DNA of 64,000 nt from Platynereis dumerilii. Taxonomy: Eukaryota; Annelida; Polychaeta; Phyllodocida; Nereididae. The notes beneath the pieces are model-generated. The model ran no database searches and was not told the DNA's origin. It saw only the letters and a program-made list of their open reading frames with translations. The translations under genes and the position numbers were made by a program. Positions 33,840-51,300 of the stretch are shown piece after piece. Within the stretch, counting starts at the first letter, position 1, and each line of letters begins with the position of its first letter. Where the stretch lies: NCBI GenBank assembly GCA_026936325.1, contig JAPTHN010000004.1:46155289-46219288 (forward strand), written 5' to 3'.

Positions 33840-35010
33840 AAAAAAGAAATAGCCAATCCACTTCCAAAGAGAAAAACTGTGACATAGAAAGTGTCTGAGA
33901 GAAAATAGAGTAGCCAAGAAAGGAGCAAAGTGGTCCCGCACAAGAGCAACAAGAAAATTAATTGAGAGAAAAACAGAGTAACAGAGAATGTAGCCAAGAG
34001 AAAAGTATCTGTGAATGTTGTCAAGGGAGAAATGAAGAAAGGAAAAAGAAACCAAGAGTAAAAAGGGTAACAGATAATGCAGCCAAGAGTTACAGAGAAA
34101 GTAGCCAAGAGAAAAACAGAGCAATAGAGAATTTGTCCAAGAGAATGGTGTCACCGAACGTTATCAAGGGAGAAATGAAGAGAAAATAGCCAAGAGAAAA
34201 CAACCAAGAGAAAAAAAAAGGTATCAGAGAATTCTTTTTTTATTATTTATTATTATTAGTCATATTTATAGTTCTACCATTTGCCATGACTCAGGCATTC
34301 AGGTGCACTTTACAGTGTAAATGTATGTACAATTGAAGCAGAGATGACTGTCCATGTAAGCTTCTGTCCAGATGTCCTCCTTCCATGTTTTCCTTAATGC
34401 TCATCATGGGCCACTGCTCGTCAATCAGGTGGAGTCTGGCTGGGACTTTGTTGCATACATACACCGGACAGGAGGATGGACCCCTGCCTACACAGTGGCC
34501 ATCTTCCCCGGCAACAACTGTCTCCAACTCACTCCAATTTAGTTCCAGGACCGGGATTCGAACCGAAAGAAAGTAGCCAAGAGGAAAACAGAGCAATGGA
34601 AAATTTATCCAAGAGAAAGGAGTCAGTGAATGTTGTCAAGGGAGAAATGAAGAAACAGAGAAAATAGCCAAGAGAAAAACAAGAGTATCAGAGAGAGTAG
34701 CCGAGAGGAAAATGGTGTAACAGAGAAAGTAGCTGAGGGAAAACCATCAGCAAAATTTAATGTTGTCAAGAGCTGTCAAGGGAGAAACGAAGAAACAGAG
34801 GAAGCAGCCTCTAGAAAAATAGAGAATTAATTTGAGAAAACAGCCAAGTGAAAACAGTGCCATTCATTCGCTTTGAAAAATAAACAAAGAAAAAAGAAAG
34901 TAGCAAAGAGACCAAGACGGTTCCACTGAAACAGCAAGGAGAAAATAGCCCTTTCGACAGAAAAATGAAGCAACTAAGAAAGAAGCAAAGGGAATAAAGT
35001 ATGATATTGG
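33840..35010. repeat. purine-rich minisatellite, AGCCAAGAGAAAA type
   Basis: Degenerate units of about 30-45 bases built from AGCCAAGAGAAAAACAGAG, TAACAGAGAATG and TGTTGTCAAGGGAGAAATGA. Interrupted by the SINE at 34236-34566. Relatives at 36830-36905. Long open frames on both strands reflect the skewed base composition. Confidence 0.75.
34236..34566 (-). mobile_element. tRNA-derived SINE in the minisatellite
   Basis: On the minus strand it begins GGTTCGAATCCCGGTCCTGG (B box and downstream), so the A box is lost. It ends at an ATTATTATTT/T-run tail (34236-34258). Minisatellite units resume directly on both sides. Confidence 0.65.
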
Positions 35011-35687
35011 GCTAACTACCCAATATCTTGAACAAAAAAGACATGTATTCCATAATATGTAAATGGCATTGCCATGAAATTCGCACAGCACTTAAAAAGT
35101 TTTTGTAGGACTTACAGTGTTACTATAAGTTCTTTTTATTTTTATTTCATATTCAATGTATGAAAGGCAGTTATGTAACTGTTTAAAAAAAAAAAATAAA
35201 AAGACATTAATTGCTCACTGTTACATAATCATAGTTTACAAAGATTATGTTGCTTTAATTTTTTTATGTTTTCTTGTTATCTGTTTTGAAATGAAATGAA
35301 TCATGTGTTAAAATTTTGATTTAGCTTTTAAAAGGCTAATAATTTACTATTCCATAAAAAATATTGGTACAGGATAAATTACTGGAGAGAATTGAATTTT
35401 TAATACACTTTTGAAGATACTTTTGTTATTTTCTGTTAAATACGAAACTAAATCATTGATAAGAAGCTGGACCTACTTGACCTAATTCCCAACTGTGGAC
35501 TGTTGATGTTCAGACCATCACTGCACAGAATTTTGAGTCCTCTCTTGTGCTCAATTCGCGAATATTATATGTGTTCTCAGATATTTTGAGTGATGTTGGT
35601 GCTGGTTCATATCTCACGTATCAGTGTAGCAGTTATATTTCTAGAACATTTGAATATTCAGGCTCATTATTATTTTGATAAAGGGGG
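35011..35687. other. no feature recognised
   Basis: AT-rich intergenic DNA between genes A and C. No exon or repeat family recognised. Confidence 0.4.
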
Positions 35688-35874
35688 CAGGCCCTTTAGC
35701 TCAACTGGTTTGATAGCGGACCTTTCAGGGGACCGTGTTATATGTTGCATCAACCTGAGGCTACTTAGAGGTACCTGGTAGCTGGTTCGAATCCCGGTCA
35801 TGGTGGCAGGTTGCATTGAGGTGAGATTGTTGACTGGAGTGTGTCAAAATCTCAGGGACGTTGGGGATATAGTA
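35688..35874 (+). mobile_element. tRNA-derived SINE, type S4
   Basis: A box region CCCTTTAGCTCAACTGGTTT and B box TGGTTCGAATCCCGG (about 35780) are intact. It ends where the element at 35875 is inserted. A truncated second head (GGCCCTTTAGCTCAACTGG) lies at 36760-36820. Confidence 0.7.
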
Positions 35875-36710
35875 GGGGAGAATGGGGACCGACGGGCCAT
35901 GGGGACCGAAGGGCCATCCTCTTAACTCAACATCAAAAACGTTTTGAAACATCTTATTTGCATTTTTAGTATTGCTTATCACATCTATAAACACCATATT
36001 GATGACTGATCGATAAGTTAGAGCATAAGCATTTTGTGGGCAAAATGATATTTTCAACATCTAAAGTAATTTTGTACTGATTCAGAAAATGTGTTATATC
36101 TCCAATTTGTGTAGACTTGAGGCAATACATTTTCTATGATGATTTTCCCTATATATTGGTTGCAATTTACGCATTGATTTTTAGGAACAAGAACCATATT
36201 TCACAAAAAAAGGGGTTTAACTATTCTGAATGCTTTTGGGGACCGATGGGCCACCCAACATGGGTACCAAAGGCCACTATTTCCTGAAATTTTCTATAGG
36301 TGGCGTATTGGCATGGGACTGGATATTAAAGTCTGTTTTGTGTAAAATCTGGGCATATCTATAATTTTTCGATCTCTTATTATCCCATACACTCAGTTGG
36401 ATCAACAAAAACATCTTGAATCCAAATTTCAAATTCTTCATCCACCCTTTGGCAAGTTATTGACATGGTCCATTGGACCCCATGGGATGGCCCATCGGTC
36501 CCCATGGTTGGGGACCGATGGGCCACCATCTTACTTGACAGAAAATGTGCTTTCTCATCTTTCTCCCTAGGTTGATCTATGTGAATCTTATATCGTTTTA
36601 TAGAGAATTACATCGGCTAAAAGGGTGCACAGTATGAATCCTGTATCTGAAACAGATTTGCCTCCACGGCCAATAATGCGTCAAGCGGCCCATCGGTCTC
36701 CACTCTCCCC
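35875..36710. mobile_element. 0.84-kb TIR element with GGGGACCGATGGGCC motifs
   Basis: Ends GGGGAGAATGGGGACCGACG and, inverted, GGGGAGAGTGGAGACCGATG. Direct repeat TATAGT flanks it (35868 and 36711). The motif GGGGACCGAYGGGCCA recurs near 35885, 35902, 36238 and 36512, and inverted near 36487. No coding capacity. Confidence 0.7.
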
Positions 36711-36759
36711 TATAGTGGGTTGGGTGTAATAGGTTGCTCCTAAGCACTTGGCTTGGGGG

Positions 36760-36905
36760 CCGGCCCTTTAGCTCAACTGGTTTGATAGTGGACTTTTTAG
36801 GGGAATGTGTTATAAAAGAATGTGGCCAAGTGAGACCAAAGGTAACCAATAGAAAAGCGGAATAACAGAGAATTGGCAAAGAGAAAACAGAGTAACAAAG
36901 AAAGT
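36760..36905 (+). repeat. truncated S4 SINE head plus purine minisatellite
   Basis: A second, 5' fragment of the S4 SINE (to about 36820) runs into AAGTGAGACC / AACAGAGAATTGGC units like those at 33840-35010. Confidence 0.55.
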
Positions 36906-36967
36906 TGTCATTAGTTTAACCCTGAAGAAATTTAATCTGAACCCTAAAGAAAGATGGATGAATGGAT

Positions 36968-37155
36968 GATTGGGGCTTTACGTCATGTATTTATGTACTT
37001 GGTAGGCTAGTTTGGACAGGAGATGGACAGAACGATAAAGCGAAAGATGATTGAAAGAGCTGTCCAAAGTAAGCCCAGGTGACCCGGAAAGAGCTGGATT
37101 GGGACCTTGGACCCAGCGATTGGCAGCCTAGCATGCTACTGCTAGACCAACCCTA
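36968..37155 (-). mobile_element. SINE type S1
   Basis: GGGGCTTTACGTCATGTATT, TTTGGACAGGAG, and CAGGTGACCCGGAAAGAGC landmarks. The tRNA-like end (GGACCTTGGACCCAGCGATT) is at 37100-37150 on the plus-strand reading. Confidence 0.7.
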
Positions 37156-37842
37156 CTGTAGTCCTAAAGAAAGAAGGAATTCACTTTACAAGTATATCTG
37201 AGTGACAACGGCAGTAACCAAGAGGGTAAAAAAGAGAAATTTAAGAAATTTTCATTCATAGAAAAACCGACAAATTGTCAATTAGTTCATACAGATCCAG
37301 GACAACACCCTCAAAATTGATTACATATTGTAAAATGTAAACACATGTACAATACTAAACTATGTGTCCCTCATACAAACAAGGAAGCTGGACAACAAAC
37401 AAGCATTAAATATTTTATCAGAGTTTGACATTTGTTGAGCATTCAGGACCTGCAATATTTTATCAAATTGCCTGGATCAAGCAGGACCTTTGAAATGAAT
37501 GCTCACCCAGAATTGTTACATGTAGAATTTCAGATCCATACATGTTTGTTTCGACCGGATCCTCTGGTAAATAGTATGTCGCGATTACTTATGCCCTACA
37601 AATTTCAGGCTTCGTAAATAATAAATGACTTCAGAGCTTAACTTTATATTTAATGTGAGATAATTAGTATTATGGTACAATCAACTCTATCATGTCAAGA
37701 GCATGGGCAACTGACTAATCACTGCTCCATTTGACCATGGCATTGTGATGATCATGAATTTTATTATTATAGTAAGCACAACCCTCTAACCCCCCGAAAA
37801 ATATTTCTCCTGTATCAGCATAAACCTCTACCCCACCCCTCC
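37156..37842. other. no feature recognised
   Basis: Intergenic AT-rich sequence. No exon, RNA gene or repeat family supported. Confidence 0.4.
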
Positions 37843-37995
37843 TCCACCATCTAAGCCCAGTTCTGGCACTGGGTGCTCATAAGGGTCGATTGATGAGACG
37901 GGAGAGAGAGGGACTCCTAAACATGTTACGCATTACCCCGTGTGAGGGATCTTACTATCCCAGCACAAAAACTGATACAAGGGGCCACCAATGTC
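37843..37995 (-). mobile_element. SINE type S2, 3' part, inverted
   Basis: Read on the minus strand it matches the S2 body: TGTGCTGGG, AAGATCCCTCACACGGGG, GGACTCC, and TCATCAATCGACCC. Head is missing. Confidence 0.65.
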
Positions 37996-39447
37996 CCATC
38001 TGAACAACATCCAGCTGATCAAGACTTTCAGTCAAACAGGACTGGACAAAAACCCACTCAGCCGCCGGAAGTTCTAATAACTGAAGTTGACAACTCTCCT
38101 TTCTGTTAAAAAAAAGCTTGACTTTTTGTGGATACTTTTGCTCAATTATTTTGTTTATATTTTGCAAGCTACAGAATTGGTGAAATCATAAACTTCACCA
38201 ACATTCAATAAAAATTAACATGAAGTAGCACATTACTACTCATAAACTAAACACGGCCACAGTAACAAACCATATTAGGCTAATTGTTTTGCCTTCCCTT
38301 TGGTAGACCATATATTGGTTTATTGTCCCCATAATTTTTTTGTACTGGAATGAATTACACATAATTGAAAAATTAGTTAAATCGACATCCTTTTTGGTTG
38401 TCATCTTCCATTATTTACAACAAAATTACACACTTTAACACATTTGTTTTTACCAAAACAACAAACAAATTGCTCAATTATGGTATAAAATCATTTATTA
38501 AAAACACATGTATAAGCCATATGCATTATATACACATTATACAGGTCACTTTTAGGTCAGTTGTAAAAAATATATGACATAATTTTTTGCTGTCATAGTT
38601 GTCTAAAATTGGTTTATGTACAAATTATTTACATGCACAGGGTATTTCTAAGGCAGTTAAGAATCAACCAGTAAATGTGAAGCTTCTTTTACATGTAAAT
38701 AAAGACTTGTGGAAAAACCTTTAAAACCTTTCCTGAATAACATTAGGCCAGGGCGCCTCAGGGAAACTTATTTTCATTCTAAAAGCAAGTGAGTGTGCTG
38801 ACTTCTGAGCACTAAAACATGAGAAGCAGCTAGGTTTGTATGATCAATTTTTTGTGTAAAAACTTCAGTACAATCAAGTCTTCTTCGAGTGAATAATGTA
38901 AAACGCCCTGTTCCTGTTTTTACAATGAGTTTGAGTTACATACAAATATAACAGTTCTGGGTCCAGAATAAACTGAGTAATAACATAACTAAGATTGTGC
39001 TTAAAAAAGATTTGAAAAGGTGGTCGATTCTGATAATAACATTTGTACAACATGTCACCTTAGAATTGCATAGAATATATATAACAGTTATTTATGTAAT
39101 ACATCTATTGATAATTACTTTATCTGTCTATTCTATAAGAAAGCGCAAGAGTAAGAGGTGTTCTTTTCAGTAACACATATTCTTACGGATCTTTGCTACT
39201 GATTATTGCTAGTAGGGTTGAACTGACAGACAGGAACAATGTGATCACATCCAGCACCCTGAACCAGATATGCATCAATAAACTATGTCTTATTGAAAAT
39301 AAAGATTCTTTTTGTTGGAAAAAAATCAATATTCTGTCTGACGTGATAAAACATTAATATTTGCCAGAAATTTTCTGCAGGCAATGGTAAAAAGACATTT
39401 TCCAATGTGGAATGTAAAATCACTAAATCAGACAATTATAACATTAT
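37996..39447. other. gene A downstream region / probable 3' UTR
   Basis: Follows the gene A stop on the minus strand. AATAAA on the minus strand at 38494-38499 is a possible poly(A) signal, which would give a ~0.95-kb 3' UTR. No other feature. Confidence 0.3.
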
Positions 39448-45707
<6,260 letters not shown>

Positions 45708-46487
45708 GATTAGATTAGATGCCCTAGTTTTCTTCAGGTATCACAACATGGTTCAAAACTTACAGGTGGGGATTCCCCAGCCTTCATTAGTCACGTGACC
45801 CAAAATTTCTCAGGTGTAAAAATGCATTGCCTTGCGAACAAAAGGGGATTTTTGTACTTGTATGCTTGTGAGCATCAAAGCAGAGAGACATCAAGTTTAT
45901 GATTTGTCCATAGACAAATTATTAGATATTAAAATAGAAGATCATTGATTTTGTTTTTGTGGGTATTTAAATTGGCAACATTCTTTAATGCTGATATTAT
46001 AAACAATTTTTAAAATATGTAAGTTTTCAACACAATTAATTTTTAATAAAAACTTGGTGTACGTTTAATTGTATTCTCTAAAATTGTTCTTTGTTGATGC
46101 TTTAAAATTTTAATCAATAAAAAAAGTTCAAAATCTTTAAACCGAATTTTTGTCGGGACTACCTAAAACCCGGGACAAGCGTCCGGGATGACACGGGACG
46201 CCCGGGACGAACTAATTGCCGGGACAGAGTTCCGGGACAGTGAATTTAATGAGATTTAGCTGAAAGAGGAGCAACCGTTTGAGATACAGAAACGGCAGGC
46301 CACTTTTTAGAAAGCTGAGGTCATGCACTATCTCTAGAGAAACTTTAATTCTCAATATTCCTGTTCGTTTTTGTAGATAATCAACCTTGTAAGTCATTGA
46401 GTTTATTTTTTGCAACATTTTTGTGTCTCAAGCTTAACTTTACATCACAATGTTGTGTGAGTTACCTGTGTACACTATTCTGCATAG

Positions 46488-46489
46488 AC

Positions 46490-46558
<69 letters not shown>

Positions 46559-46559
46559 C
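46488..46559. repeat. (TATC)n microsatellite
   Basis: About 18 units inside the MULE. Confidence 0.95.
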
Positions 46560-47220
46560 AGATTCCAGATATATCTAAAAATGCACACCTTTTAAAACAG
46601 CTCAAAAACTTACTTCAAATTGAGGTATGGCCATGAACTTTTGTAAGGATCACTGCATGAAAAACATTGAGATCAGGGATCATCAGGCCACATTTGGTTA
46701 GACTGCTCAAAAAACCAAAATCACAACCAATGAAATCATTCGTAAGTTCTGTCTTGTTTAAGAGGTGTACGTTTTATTTATTCTATAATTACATAGGCCT
46801 ACAGAAATAAACATTTTTGGAGCCATCACATTGGCTGAACATGCAGGTGCTTGAAGAGAAGTGAAACTAAAACATTCGTTGGAATAGAAGAGAAACTACA
46901 TTTAAATTTTACAACATTTCTTATACATATATACCTAACAATGAAACAAATTTCTACTTAACTTAAGCTATGTTATTGTAGTAAATGCCTTTTAGGACTG
47001 TGGTGACATATCAAAGAAAAAAAAACAGAATTTAACAGATCCTATAGCTCCAGAGAGCTATCTGTAGAAAGATAGGTCTAGAGAAATAGAGATAGAGAGA
47101 ATATAGAACTACAGAATTACAAGATTTATGAACTTTGAGTTATTGCCGAAGAACAAAATAATTCTGCAATGAATAATTAATTCTGTTGTTTATGGTATTG
47201 GTATTATTTATATAATGAAG

Positions 47221-47541
47221 AGAAATGGTTATGGCTTAAGAAATAAGATGTGTCTTGAAAGACCAATAGTTGATACTGTTACTTATGGAATAAATAGTCT
47301 ACGATATCAAGGCATTCTAACTTGAGATCAGTTGCCCGAAAATGTCAAAAGATCTGAGAAACTGTTAGAGTTTAAAAGAAATGTAAATAGTGTAAAATTT
47401 TAATTAATCTTATTACTTTTTGTTTATGTTTGGGGTTTTTTCCACTGTGTCGGTGAAAAGCGGTTCGTCGCTTATGTTGTCTGTTTTTATTCTGTACCGA
47501 CTTTAAATAAAGGTTTTTATTCTTTATTCTTTTATTCTAGG
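47221..47541 (+). mobile_element. LINE 3' end fragment
   Basis: Codons 47221-47403 read RNGYGLRNKMCLERPIVDTV, then TYGINSLRYQGILT, an in-frame TGA (47323-47325) where a tryptophan is normal, DQLPENVKRSEKLLEFKRNV, and a TAA stop. This is the usual C-terminal end of the reverse-transcriptase ORF in many LINEs. A short 3' UTR and a TTTATTC repeat tail follow. 5' truncated; lies inside the MULE. Confidence 0.75.
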
Positions 47542-48028
47542 CCTACTGGAGAATTCTAGCAAAGGCGCCAGGTCAGAAGCTGTCAGAAGTACTCTCCCTG
47601 GAGTCTTTTTAGGTCTTTTGAACATAGGAACCAAATAATATTAGTACCTAAATTAGATGGCATTCATGCCAGATGACAGGCTAAGTTTCATCAATACCAA
47701 AGGCGGGGAAATTGGCCTAAAAGATATTTAAGATATCATGTTTTTTTCACTTTTGCAAAATAAATTTTGGTGTAACTTGGTGAAAAATTGTCATATTTTT
47801 ATGGTAAAAAGTTTGTCAAGTCTCTTTTTTTAATTCACGTCGATAGGTAATCTTCTCAGCTTTCTAAAAAGTGGTCTGCCATTTCTGTAAATCAAATAGC
47901 CATCTAACTATAACCATTTACATTCAGCAAAGGCTGTCCCGGAATGCTGTCACGGCAATTAGTCCGTCCCGGGCGTCCCGTGTCATCCCGGGCGCTTGTC
48001 CCGTGTTTTAGGTTTTCCCATTTTTGTC

Positions 48029-48305
48029 TGCCACTTTTTGTTCTTCTGTCATGGGTTTTAATTTGTTATTACACAGTGTGTTTTTAAAATTAAAATTGAC
48101 CAAAATTCTCATTAAATTCAATGCTCTGTCAATTGGAATGTTCTGCTTCCATGCTGGTACAGGTAAAACCACCCAAGCAATAAGTAGGTCAGCACAGGTG
48201 AGCATACTCACTGCGCATGTTTCAGGTGTTACAGACATCAACTCTACAGACATGATTCGGTGACTAACTCAATTTTAAGACATTTCCTGGCTTAATCAAG
48301 CCAAA
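48029..48305. promoter_or_regulatory. gene B upstream region
   Basis: The 280 bases between the MULE and the gene B ATG should hold its promoter or 5' UTR. A CAGGTG E-box-like hexamer occurs at 48195. No TATA box is obvious. Confidence 0.3.
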
Positions 48306-48372
48306 ATGAAGAATTTCTACAAAGAATTAGAGTGTATATCACTCTTTCTACTCCTGGCTTCAATATGTTCAG
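48306..48372 (+). CDS. gene B exon 1, signal peptide
   Basis: MKNFYKELECISLFLLLASI then CS, GTGAGT donor, phase 1. Confidence 0.82.
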
Positions 48373-51300
48373 GTGAGTTTACCTGTAATCAAGGTGAAAA
48401 GGTGTGACCTATTTAGAAGTGCATGATTTCAAAGGGGAATTCCATGTATAAATGTTGATTTGTTTTATCTTAGTGTTTTGTTATCTAATCATATCTTGAT
48501 GTGTGATTAAACATGATGATTGCAATTAAGTAAACTTGTTAACTAGATAAGGTATTGATAACAATGTTCTTATCAGCTGTTATCAGGTTATTGGTTCTCT
48601 TAGCTGGGCTTGGCATAACCTTGATTGTTCAGCAGTTCAGTCTTTTTTAGATAGTGTCACTAAAAACGAGTAACTAATGCAGCATCTGATCATTATGGGA
48701 GGTATTGAATGAGGGCAAATTTCATGTTTAACTGTAAATTAAGAAAATTAAATAGATAAAAATGGATAAAAAAGTTATGGTTCTTGTTCTTGTTCTTGTA
48801 GTTCATCAGAATGACATAGGGTAAAAGTGGGTAATATCACGCAGGTGGGTATTATCACGCACCTATCTTAATGGTTATGTAACTTTTGAGCCATATGTGA
48901 GATCTCCAATGTTAGAAATTAAAAATGTGCAAGTGATCATTCTGACCCAGCCTGATAGTATTTTATGCTTAAAAATGCCACTGACAAGTTTGCGAGTGGA
49001 ATTTTAGCAATAACAGCACTTTATCTCTATTTTTATGTCTTTTTAATGCAATATTCTCATTCTAAAGGATAGTCATTTGCAGCAACTGTTTATGTAATGC
49101 ATTGAGGGGGGAGTCATGATGTAAGAAAGGCATAACATGGGATTCCAAAAAATGATTAAGCAGAATGTTGGCCTTGAAAAAGTCTCTGGTATGCATGCAT
49201 TTGTAATAAACATCAACCAGGGGTAATATCACTCATGTTGAAGGGGTTATATCACGCACATTTGGGTATTATCACGCACCCTTCAATACCCCAATATAAT
49301 GCTATTTATTAAGAGCTTAAGATTTGCAATAACTTACAATTAGTGTTGAAGAGCTTCATTATGTTGGCCTTTGCCAGACCTGAAGGAGGAGGGGGGGTCT
49401 TCAGTTGTTTTTTTAAATTATTTTTAAAACAGAAGTGCGTGATATTACCCATAACCATACAGCTGAAATACTCTGCAACAATGTATTTGAACAATTTGAG
49501 CAGGGCTTCGGTTGCAGTGGCATAAACACATATGGGAAAGTTATTTCGGAGTTAACTGAGTCCTATCATATATCAACTCTCTATTACACCATTACAAAAT
49601 ATGAATTATACCCAAGAGTTATGAACCTGATACATGCATCAGCACCTGGTGCATACATGTAGATGTAAGCTGACCGAATGCAGACATTTTGGGAGGGAGC
49701 AATATTCAGTTATTCACCAGTGTTCACCCGAATTTCATTATCCAGATTTCATACAAGTTCAAAAAGAAATTGCTTGGAAATCAGGGACCGACTGAGGGGT
49801 GGGATATGGAGCTGTAATGGGGGATCCATTCCCTTCCCACCATACTAAATTTTTAATTAATGTCGAGGTCTATGCATGCGTTCCACAACGTGATAAACTG
49901 CATGATAGACTCCTGCCCCTCCCAAGGAATTTTCTGGATCCGCGCCTGATGTTTATTTGATCTCCTCAAATAAAATTTTTTGCTATTTGCCCGAATCTAT
50001 GGTGTTTCCCTATCCCCTCCTGTACGCCTATGACCTGGCGCAATGCCCAGTGTCTCCTCTTGTTCCTCATACAACTAAATACTGAGTATATATATATAGC
50101 TCTAGATTTCCAGCAGATATAGTTATCCTTGTTGCATACTATATATATAGTTAAATTTGACCAAATAATTGACCCATAGTTGTATACGGTAACGGGTGCT
50201 TTAAAAAAACAAAATGAAATGGTGTCAACTTTCAACAGAGCATATTGATAGGCATAAACCTACAGCCTTATATGTTGGTGAATTTGGGCCCAAAAGGTTT
50301 ATGGGGTCCTGTAATTGGTCTTGTACTCATGATTTGGGTTGAACTCAATACTACTGGGCACAGAATACAGTTTATTTTTAGCAGAAAATCATCCTGCGTG
50401 GTATTACACTTGCTACTGCGTGATATTAGACAGAAGTGCGTGATATTACCCATAAAAATGATAAAATGACCCTAGATACTTTAACAGGATGCCAAGTGCC
50501 CTAATATGCTGCCGACCAATATAATTCGACATTTTTAAATTACCTGAGTTCGGTGTTAATCAAAAACTTTACTGCAGGTAAAGTAATACATAATTCTTTG
50601 GAACTGGCAGTAACAGAGAAGCAGGCCAGTCTAATATCACGCACTAGGTGCGTGATATTACCCACTTTTACCTTACAGCTGATTAAGGGGGCAACCATCA
50701 GATATTCATTTGGGACCTGATCAGGAGAGGGGTAGAGTTTTCTTGACAGGAACATGTTTACTTAATTTATTAATTCTGCTGAAGTGGTTATTAATGTAGA
50801 GCATGCAAAATGAGTCACATGATCCGAAATCCTGAAATTTTCTAAATCAAACAAAATTGTGTCGAGAAATCCACCCAAATAATAATTTCAACACAGCCAG
50901 GAAAGAACTTATCTGTTTCACCTAAACTTGACAAGAAATTATTTAAAAAAATCCAACTCCTAAGCCCTCTCCCCTTTGATATCTAGCAGAGGCCTATAGT
51001 TGCCCCCTTACTTAGTCTTAGTCTTAGTCTTAGAGAATTTTAGTATTTTTCTACTTTTATCATGTTTATTGCATGTATTCTAAGCCATAACACGTTAGGG
51101 GATGATATCATTTTAATAAACTAAATATTAGAAGCTATCTACACTTGTCAAAAGTCAATCAATAAGAGAAAAATGAAAATAGGGAGATTACTACTAATTG
51201 AATAGTTTGAACTCTACATATTTGCCCACATGACAATATACAAATATGTTATACAAATGAAACTGACCACCATGACATTTGACATCCCTATGTATACACA

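Larger units (their letters stand above)
46155..48019. mobile_element. Mutator-like (MULE) element, non-autonomous
   Basis: Long terminal inverted repeats of about 165 bases (46155-46319 and 47853-48019), starting GGGACTACCTAAAAC and, inverted, GGGAAAACCTAAAAC. Both contain GGGATGACACGGGACGCCCG. Perfect 9-bp direct repeat ATTTTTGTC at 46146-46154 and 48020-48028. Long TIRs plus a 9-bp duplication point to the Mutator superfamily. The interior holds a TATC run and a LINE 3' end, no transposase. It occupies most of the space between divergent genes A and B. Confidence 0.82.

Noticed and set aside
33795-34189. Hydrophobic 119- and 97-codon minus-strand frames that look like membrane proteins
   Set aside because: They read the complement of a purine-rich minisatellite; the skewed composition alone yields phenylalanine, leucine and serine runs.
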